Source of the DNA: Syntrophomonadaceae bacterium
GTDB taxonomy: Bacteria > Bacillota > Syntrophomonadia > Syntrophomonadales > DTU052
DNA length: 37,373 nt
Direction: 5' to 3'
Assembly (NCBI GenBank): GCA_012729505.1
Contig: JAAYDA010000059.1
Location: 1 to 37,373, forward strand
Every line of letters begins with the position of its first letter. Position 1 is the first letter of the stretch. Both the position numbers and the translations under genes were made by a program. Shown here in pieces: positions 31,311-37,373 of this stretch. Under the pieces are notes generated by a model. That model did no database searches. It was given only the letters and a program-made list of their open reading frames with translations, and was not told the DNA's origin.

Positions 31311-31508
31311 CTGACTTCCGGTCAATCCCGCCTTACGAAACAATATTTATCCCCGCCGAGGCATGAAATCGTTAATAACCATCTTAAACAAAAATGCTCT
31401 GACAGGAAAAATCTTTCCAAATATAGAAATGTATCTTCCAACAGCGGGAACTATATTTATAAGAAATGTGCCACCAGATGGTTGCTGATGGCCGTAGGAG
31501 GAATAATA

Positions 31509-32678
31509 ATGCTGAACTTCAATCTTCAAGTTCCGACTCGTATCCTGTTTGGAAAAAACAAAGTGGATGAGCTTGGCAAGGAAATCTTGAAATACGGCAA
31601 CAGGGTGCTGCTTGTTTATGGAGGCGGCAGCATCAAGAGATGCGGCCTTTACGACCGTATAGTCCAAATACTGAATGAGAAAGATATTTTCTATGCCGAA
31701 CTCTCCGGTGTCCAGCCTAACCCTCGTATCACCAGTGTTCGCCAGGGGGTAGAGCTGTGCCGGGAAAACCGGGTGGAACTGGTTTTGGCAGTGGGAGGCG
31801 GCAGTGTCATCGACTGTGCTAAAATTATCGCCGCCGGAGTTATGTATGATGGCGAACCCTGGGATTTCTTTCAGGGCAAGGCCCGAATCGGAAAGGCTTT
31901 ACCGGTTGGGACTGTGCTGACCCTGGCTGCAACCGGCTCGGAAATGAATCTGACCGCCGTGATCAGTAATGAGGATACCGACGAAAAAATAGGGGTGGGT
32001 GGCATCAGCCTTTATCCCCGCTTCTCCATTCTTGATCCTGCCCTGACTTTTACGGTTCCCCCCCACCAGACAGCCGCCGGAACTGCTGATATTATCAGCC
32101 ATATTTTTGAGCAGTATTTCAGCCCCACCCCGGGCTGCTTTGTCCAGGATCGTATGGCCGAGGCCATGCTGAAAGCCTGTATCTATTATGGCCCTGTAGC
32201 CATAGTTGAGCCAGAAAACTACGAAGCACGGGCCAACCTGATGTGGACCGGCACTCTGGCTCTGAACGGGTTGCTCAGTACCGGCAAAAATACCGACTGG
32301 GGGGTTCACCAGATCGAACACGTAATCAGCGCCATCTACGATGTCACTCATGGATTGGGCCTGGCCATCCTGATTCCTGCCTGGATGCGTCAGGTTCTGA
32401 ATGAACACACCGTTGTGAAGCTGGCGGAATATGCCCGCCGGGTATGGGCAATCCACGGAGATGACGATTTTGCCGTTGCGAACCTGGGAATTAATAAAAC
32501 TGAGGATTTTTTCAGATCACTAGGCCTCGCCGCCAGTTTAAAAGAGATCGGAGTAGAAGAGGGCCGTCTTGAAGAAATTGCTGATCAAGCCACCGCTGAT
32601 CAGGTTCCGCTGGGTTCCTTTGGTCAACTCAGCCGCAATGACGTATTGAATATTCTGCAAGCGGCTTATTCTGCCTGA
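31509..32678 (+). CDS. Iron-dependent alcohol dehydrogenase (YqhD/BDH type)
   Basis: The 389-residue product shows GGGSVIDCAK (97-106) for NAD(P) binding and the four metal ligands at the numbers known for YqhD: D194, H198, H267 and H281. YqhD/BDH enzymes reduce short aldehydes with NADPH (butanal, 3-hydroxypropanal and similar). In this genome succinate semialdehyde/4-hydroxybutyrate interconversion or butanol formation is possible but not shown. AGGAGG lies 7 nt before the ATG at 31509; the frame also opens upstream at 31482 without support. A terminator follows. Confidence 0.9.
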   Translation: MLNFNLQVPTRILFGKNKVDELGKEILKYGNRVLLVYGGGSIKRCGLYDRIVQILNEKDIFYAELSGVQPNPRITSVRQGVELCRENRVELVLAVGGGSVIDCAKIIAAGVMYDGEPWDFFQGKARIGKALPVGTVLTLAATGSEMNLTAVISNEDTDEKIGVGGISLYPRFSILDPALTFTVPPHQTAAGTADIISHIFEQYFSPTPGCFVQDRMAEAMLKACIYYGPVAIVEPENYEARANLMWTGTLALNGLLSTGKNTDWGVHQIEHVISAIYDVTHGLGLAILIPAWMRQVLNEHTVVKLAEYARRVWAIHGDDDFAVANLGINKTEDFFRSLGLAASLKEIGVEEGRLEEIADQATADQVPLGSFGQLSRNDVLNILQAAYSA

Positions 32679-32724
32679 TTATCGTACTTAACACCGCTCA
32701 CAGGATATAGAGCCAAAACAATAA

Positions 32725-32765
32725 CTGTCGGCAAATCGGGGATTCCTCTCCCGAAATGCCGACAG
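32725..32765 (+). terminator. Terminator between the alcohol dehydrogenase and Ca-ATPase genes
   Basis: Stem CTGTCGGCA / TGCCGACAG (9 bp) is extended inside by CGGG / CCCG across matched AAT/AAA bulges. A T-rich stretch follows on the plus strand only after CTGC, so it may act for either converging gene. Confidence 0.6.
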
Positions 32766-32787
32766 CTGCTTTATATCTCCAATTCCA

Positions 32788-35394
32788 TTAGTTTCTTTCC
32801 ACCGAACCTCGACCTTCAAAGCTGCGCTGAATCAGCTTGATAATTTCAACAATTGGGATTACCGATACGGCCAAGCCAATTGCTATCAGAAAATCTGCGC
32901 CGGACAGAGCCACTAACCGAAATAGCGAGTTCAGGCCCGGGACGTAGATGACTACGATTGTCATTAAGAAAGAACCCAGCATCGCCAGCCACAAGTACCA
33001 GTTATGGGTCCCCATAGTAAAGATGGACTTGCGCAGGGATCGCATATTCATAGAATGGAATATCTCACACATAGATAAAGTCAAAAAGGCCATAGTCATG
33101 CCAATGACATGAGACTGAGCATAACCGATGAAAAAAGATATCAAAGTCAAAATGGCGATGAGAACTCCCTGATATAATATGTTCCAGCCCAAACCACCGG
33201 CAAATAAGCTTTCCTTAGGATTTCGGGGCGGACGTTTCATGCCTTCAGACTCAGCCTCTTCCATACCCAGAGCCATGGCCGGAAAGGTGTCGGTAACCAG
33301 GTTAATCCATAAGATATGAATCGGAGCAAACAAACGCACATTAAAGAGCATTGCAATAAATATGGCCACTACCTCACTCAGGTTGGAAGCCAGCAGGAAC
33401 TGGACAACCTTGCGAATATTATCATAGATGCGGCGTCCTTCTTCAACTGCATAAACTATCGAGGCAAAGTTGTCGTCTGCCAGAACCATGTCGGCCACAT
33501 TTTTGGTTACATCGGTTCCGGTGATACCCATGCCAACCCCTATATCGGCTGACTTCATTGCCGGAGCATCATTGACGCCATCCCCGGTCATGGCTGTTAT
33601 CTTGCCTCGCTTCTTCCAGGCATTCACTATGCGCACCTTGTGTTCCGGCTGAACCCGCGCATAAACCGAATAATTGACTACCAAATCGGCAAATTCCTTA
33701 TCGGAAAGCAACGAAAGCTCTGCCCCGGTAATGACCTGACCGGCATCAGTGATGATTCCTAATTCCCGGGCAATAGCGGTCGCCGTGTCTTTATGGTCAC
33801 CAGTAATCATTACCGGCCTGATTCCCGCCTTACGGCAAGTATTTATTGCAGCCAGCGCCTCGGGCCGAATGGGATCTATCATTCCGCTCAGGCCAATGAA
33901 AGTCATTCCCCTTTCCAGCGCATCAGGTTCACAACTAGCGGGCATCTCCTCATATAAGCGAGTAGCAAACCCCAATACCCTCAAGGCCTGCTCAGCCATA
34001 GCATGATTCTGGCGGCCAATTTCCTGTATCCACTCTTCAGTCAATTCCTCTATACCATTAGGAGTAACAATGTGAGTACAGATTTTTATAATCTCATCCG
34101 GAGCCCCTTTGGTAAATTGAACATAGCCGCCCGAAGGGTTCTCATGAACTGTAGACATCATCTTACGAACCGAGTCAAAGGGCGCCTCACCCCGACGAGG
34201 CATATTCTTCTTCAGCAATGTAATATTCTGCTTCTGAAGAGCATAATTGGTCAAAGCACATTCGGTAGGCTCGCCCAGAACTTCATTATCGGGAGATATC
34301 TGTACATCGTTGCATAAAGCCATTGCCACTACCAGCGACTCGGGGTCCCCAGATGTCTCTGTAACGGTCATCTTATTCTGGGTGAGAGTACCCGTCTTGT
34401 CCGAGCAAATGATCTCCGTACATCCCAAAGTTTCCACCGCAGTAAGACGGCGAATAATAGCATTGCGTTTGGACATTCTGGTAACTCCAACTGACAATAC
34501 CACAGTTACAACTACTACCAGACCTTCCGGGATGGCAGCAACCGCCAAGCTGATTGCCAGCATAAATGTTTCCAGGACATGACCGCCATAAAAACCACCG
34601 TTTTGCATCACACTGAAAACAAATATAAAAATACATATTCCCAATACGCCTGCACTTAATATTTTGCTTAAACCGGCCATTCTAATCTGCAGCGGAGTTT
34701 TATCCGCTTCTGTTGCCGAGAGAATACCCGCGATTTTGCCTATTTCAGTGGCCATTCCCGTGGCAACTACTACTCCTTCGCCACGGCCGTATACAGCACT
34801 GGTTCCCATATAGGCCATATTGATCCGATCTCCCAGGGTAACCTCTGAGCCATCAGCAATGATGCTGCCACTGCTTTTTTCAACCGGGACCGATTCCCCG
34901 GTCAGGGATGATTCTTCTGTTTTCAGACTGGCCACGTCAATCAGTCGCATGTCGGCCGGAACCGCATCCCCCGCCTCTATCAGGACAATGTCCCCGGGAA
35001 CGACCTCCTCCGATTTAACCTCAACAACCACACCTTCCCGGCGCACCCGCGAAAACGGAGCAGCCATTTTTTGCAGAGCTTCAATAGCTTTCTCCGCCTT
35101 ATTCTCCTGATACACTCCCAAAGTAGCATTCATCAGTACAACCACCATAATGATGATCATATCGGCTATTTCGCCGAAGACTCCCGATATTATGCTGGCA
35201 GCAATAAGCACAATAATCATCGGGTCAATCATCTGCTCCAGGAATTTGGCCGCCAAGGATTTCTTTTCTTCCTCTTTAAGCCTGTTTGCGCCATGTTCTA
35301 AAAGTCGTGACTGAGCTGCCTGTGAGGTCAGGCCATCTGTAGTAACCCTTTGCTCATCCAGAACTTTTTCAACACGCTCTAAATGATGTTTCAT
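32788..35394 (-). CDS. P2-type calcium-transporting ATPase
   Basis: The 868-residue product follows SERCA/LMCA1-type architecture: an N-terminal cation ATPase domain, membrane helices with MIDPMIIVLIAASIIS, the actuator motif LTGESVPVEK, AAIPEGL in helix M4, the phosphorylation site DKTGTLTQNK, KGAPDEI nucleotide binding, GDGVNDAPAM, then the C-terminal membrane domain with NLVTDTFPA. It should export Ca2+ (possibly Mn2+) with ATP. The ATG at 35394 is chosen because GGAGG precedes it; the frame is open ~180 bp further upstream, but that stretch has no homology-like features. The gene stands alone. Confidence 0.9.
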   Translation of the reverse strand: MKHHLERVEKVLDEQRVTTDGLTSQAAQSRLLEHGANRLKEEEKKSLAAKFLEQMIDPMIIVLIAASIISGVFGEIADMIIIMVVVLMNATLGVYQENKAEKAIEALQKMAAPFSRVRREGVVVEVKSEEVVPGDIVLIEAGDAVPADMRLIDVASLKTEESSLTGESVPVEKSSGSIIADGSEVTLGDRINMAYMGTSAVYGRGEGVVVATGMATEIGKIAGILSATEADKTPLQIRMAGLSKILSAGVLGICIFIFVFSVMQNGGFYGGHVLETFMLAISLAVAAIPEGLVVVVTVVLSVGVTRMSKRNAIIRRLTAVETLGCTEIICSDKTGTLTQNKMTVTETSGDPESLVVAMALCNDVQISPDNEVLGEPTECALTNYALQKQNITLLKKNMPRRGEAPFDSVRKMMSTVHENPSGGYVQFTKGAPDEIIKICTHIVTPNGIEELTEEWIQEIGRQNHAMAEQALRVLGFATRLYEEMPASCEPDALERGMTFIGLSGMIDPIRPEALAAINTCRKAGIRPVMITGDHKDTATAIARELGIITDAGQVITGAELSLLSDKEFADLVVNYSVYARVQPEHKVRIVNAWKKRGKITAMTGDGVNDAPAMKSADIGVGMGITGTDVTKNVADMVLADDNFASIVYAVEEGRRIYDNIRKVVQFLLASNLSEVVAIFIAMLFNVRLFAPIHILWINLVTDTFPAMALGMEEAESEGMKRPPRNPKESLFAGGLGWNILYQGVLIAILTLISFFIGYAQSHVIGMTMAFLTLSMCEIFHSMNMRSLRKSIFTMGTHNWYLWLAMLGSFLMTIVVIYVPGLNSLFRLVALSGADFLIAIGLAVSVIPIVEIIKLIQRSFEGRGSVERN

Positions 35395-35732
35395 CCTCTG
35401 CCTCCATTCGTTTTTTGTTCCTTGTCTGAAAGTGTTTCCAAAATCCGCAGTCCGCTGTCCTGGCCAATTCTGCCATATAAAAAGGCAAGACCAGTCCACG
35501 CCCTGCATGAACAAAGGTCTTGCCCAATAAATCGATTGCTCCCGGATGTCGTCAAACATCGTGTTGACGGCAAGCAATAACCAGAATATCCGGTTGGCTA
35601 CTCCCCTTTGACCAAGGATTATTAATCTATAGATCGATAATATCCTGATCTCAAGGATTAGTCAATGATTTTCTATTCTTTGTTTCCCATGCTTTTCGGT
35701 CCCGTCAGACTCCGGCAGCCTCGGCGGCAAAA
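35395..35732. other. Intergenic region upstream of the Ca-ATPase gene
   Basis: About 340 bp with no recognisable gene. The minus frame open from 35577 into the ATPase gene lacks a ribosome site and conserved residues. I could not find a convincing -35/-10 pair; TTGACC around 35600 and the AT-rich 35620-35660 are weak hints. Confidence 0.3.
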
Positions 35733-35767
35733 GCCAGGAACCGCAGCCCATGGCTGCAATTCCTGGC
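35729..35767 (-). terminator. Terminator after the ketopantoate-reductase-like gene
   Basis: On the minus strand GCCAGGAA-tt-GCAGCC and GGCTGC-gg-TTCCTGGC form a 14-bp stem with one 2x2 internal loop, followed by TTTT. It is ~95 bp past the stop of the upstream minus-strand gene. Confidence 0.6.
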
Positions 35768-35861
35768 GATTGGTTGTACAGAGTCCAAATAGAATTTAGC
35801 GGGCTGTATTGTCATGACCCTAAATAATTACCCGGGTTGGCCCCGGTCATCTCTTAAATTT

Positions 35862-36884
35862 TCAGGCAGGAAAATCCGGAATCTTAACCCGGTCAACATT
35901 GGCCGGTTCAATCTTATATTCGCCATTCGCCATTCCCTTTACAATATCCAATACTTGTTTGTTAACCGGTGTCTGGACACCGTACTTCTCTCCCCATTCG
36001 CAGATAATACCATTATAGGCTGTTTCAATCTCAGGCATACGTCCTGCTTCAATATCAAACAAGATTCCGGTTTTTATACTCCGATGCGGTGTCAATAGCT
36101 TAGAGAACAAGGGCAGTTTTTCGGCGCGCTCTTTTTGCGTTTCGAAATCCAGCTGCCGGATGTCAAACCCCTGCAGAGGTTCAGGTGATACTCCCGCAGC
36201 TTTGGCAACGGCCAAAGCTTCCTGCCAAATATGAGCGGCACAAGTTAACGCCTTGGGGTTATCGAGTACATCGCCGTATGTGCCGGCAACAACCGCCGAC
36301 ATGGTGCTGAAGGAGGAGTTTATGGTCAGCTTGGTCCAGCGAATACCCATAAGATTGGTGGTTTTCTCAGGAATACCGGCAGCAGAGAGTATCTTCACAA
36401 TTTCATTCACCCGGGCGGTATCTTTCCCGTCCATTTCACCCACATCGTATGACATGTGATCCGGAGTTGAAGTAAGCTTTGACACCCCAGGCTCCATCCA
36501 GGTAGCTCCCCATCCAACTATACAGCCGGCAGTTCTTTCCTTTCCAACAACTGCGGCCACAGCATTTTCGGGAATACCATTCTGCATAGCCAGGACAACC
36601 CCGTCCGGCTTCAGGTGTTTGACCACATGCTGGAGGGCCTGGTCATGCTGAGTGGATTTAACCAGATAAAAATACAGGTCATACTCACCGGTCATCTGAT
36701 CGGGTGTCAGAGCCTTAACAGGTTGAACCAGATCCATAAGCCCAATTATTTTAGCTCCCGATTTGTTTAATGCTTCCACATGTTGGACATTGGAGTCAAT
36801 CAGGTCTGTTTCATAGCCGTTCTTAGTCAGCAAAGCTCCGATAATAGTACCTAATGAGCCTGCCCCCATAATTGCCATCCTCAT
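35862..36884 (-). CDS. Ketopantoate reductase family protein (PanE/ApbA-like)
   Basis: The 340-residue product begins with a Rossmann GAGSLG (MGAGSLGTIIGALL) and keeps family features: VKSTQHDQAL with Lys, ALAMQNGIPEN-type MQNG, and a helical C-terminal domain (WTKLTINSSFSTMSAVV with the active-site Lys region). PanE reduces 2-dehydropantoate to pantoate with NADPH for CoA synthesis. This one is ~40 residues longer than usual and no pan genes are near, so another 2-oxo or 3-hydroxy acid is quite possible. The ATG at 36884 follows AGGAGGT by 7 nt; the frame also extends to 36947 without a ribosome site. Confidence 0.75.
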   Translation of the reverse strand: MRMAIMGAGSLGTIIGALLTKNGYETDLIDSNVQHVEALNKSGAKIIGLMDLVQPVKALTPDQMTGEYDLYFYLVKSTQHDQALQHVVKHLKPDGVVLAMQNGIPENAVAAVVGKERTAGCIVGWGATWMEPGVSKLTSTPDHMSYDVGEMDGKDTARVNEIVKILSAAGIPEKTTNLMGIRWTKLTINSSFSTMSAVVAGTYGDVLDNPKALTCAAHIWQEALAVAKAAGVSPEPLQGFDIRQLDFETQKERAEKLPLFSKLLTPHRSIKTGILFDIEAGRMPEIETAYNGIICEWGEKYGVQTPVNKQVLDIVKGMANGEYKIEPANVDRVKIPDFPA

Positions 36885-37373
36885 AATAGCTACCTCCTGT
36901 AAATGTATTTTTGCTGCATCTGAATGATGATTTAAAGGAAAAATCAATCTGGACTACCTTTTGCACCAGGGTTCAAGACTCTGCCGAATAGCGACAAGCT
37001 GTTTCCCGCTTACTAAATACCATTTGACTCCATATACTTTAAGGAAAATCCTTGATTTGGTGTAGAAGCTTACCCTATTTTGCCGAAAGATAACATCGTT
37101 TGGTCATACATATTATATTATCACAATTTGGCATTCTTATATACCAAACTGTTCATATAAAAGCCACCCGCCAAGGGGCATTTTGCCCACCGGCTCTAAA
37201 TTCTGATTTCAAGCATACAGGCGGCAATGACAAAGCCGAACTATTTCTAGCAGCTTGTGTGAATAATCGTGTATAAAAACACTTTTACAAGAAGGAATAT
37301 CCCTTCAAATAGCGAATTATCCATTATGAAGAAATTTAGAGAGTACAACCAACATCAGATAATGCTTTTTCCA
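36885..37373. other. Right-end intergenic region
   Basis: About 490 bp without a recognisable gene. It is AT-rich and holds a spaced inverted repeat GTTTGGT (37098-37104) / ACCAAAC (37143-37149) and a structured GC-rich stretch at 37162-37195. No promoter could be assigned with confidence. Confidence 0.4.
37162..37195 (-). terminator. Terminator-like hairpin, possibly of a gene beyond the right edge
   Basis: On the minus strand AGCC...GGCT flanks an inner GGGCA / TGCCC pair, followed by TTTTATATG. The stem has unpaired stretches, so the call is weak. Confidence 0.3.

Noticed and set aside
31296-31318. A minus-strand sigma-54 promoter for the SDR gene (AGGCAAG-AAAA-GCGC)
   Set aside because: GG and GC spacing fits, but the -12 element lacks TTGC; the plus-strand reading of the same site is better, though itself weak.
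1-37373. CRISPR arrays, prophage structural genes, intact integrases or complete insertion sequences
   Set aside because: No regularly spaced repeats, cas genes, phage genes or full-length transposase or recombinase were seen; mobile DNA appears only as remnants.

Overview
The window looks like chromosomal DNA of an anaerobic, endospore-forming Firmicute of the Clostridia (Peptococcaceae/Syntrophomonas-like). This is inferred from a CotF-type spore coat protein, a Spo0E-like phosphatase, strong AGGAGG ribosome sites, a sodium-pumping biotin decarboxylase and a 4-hydroxybutyryl-CoA dehydratase. No rRNA or complete tRNA is present, so the species cannot be named.

Left end (1-5000): accessory and scarred DNA. 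A MarR regulator has two near-perfect operators. Next come a small Spo0E-like gene, an XRE regulator, a decayed toxin-antitoxin module whose promoter/operator is still intact, a tRNA-3'-end-like relic with a terminator, a spore coat gene, an IS1182-like transposase tail that has cut a DUF169 gene, an intact DUF169 gene, and a metallo-beta-lactamase-fold hydrolase.

Centre-left (5000-12500): a catabolic unit on the minus strand. A sigma-54 enhancer-binding protein (GAF-PAS-AAA+-Fis) lies upstream of an acyl-CoA ligase, a long acyl-CoA dehydrogenase and 4-hydroxybutyryl-CoA dehydratase. A perfect -24/-12 promoter precedes the ligase, a second good one precedes the dehydrogenase, and a terminator closes the unit. 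The probable logic is acid -> acyl-CoA -> crotonyl-CoA, with one flavin-dependent redox step.

Centre (12500-20000): iron handling. There is bacterioferritin, a DtxR-type iron box, feoA, and a FeoB split into two translationally coupled genes (G domain and permease), followed by a class V aminotransferase/cysteine-desulfurase-like protein and a CNNM/CBS membrane protein. A C39-like peptidase and two gene relics lie between them.

Centre-right (20000-26700): a biotin-dependent, probably Na+-translocating decarboxylase. The beta subunit, a 44-residue membrane subunit, the biotin carrier, biotin ligase, a TetR regulator and a cysteine-rich AIR-synthase-like protein run leftward. The carboxyltransferase gene runs rightward from the shared divergent region. 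The substrate could be glutaconyl-CoA or methylmalonyl-CoA; glutaconyl-CoA would meet the 4-hydroxybutyrate route at crotonyl-CoA.

Right (26700-37373): a Zn/Cd/Pb efflux ATPase with its CadC-type repressor and a 40-bp dyad operator, a small ABM-domain protein, an array of hairpins, an SDR dehydrogenase, an iron-dependent alcohol dehydrogenase of the YqhD/BDH type, a Ca2+-type P-ATPase and a ketopantoate-reductase-like protein. The last ~490 bases hold no recognisable gene.
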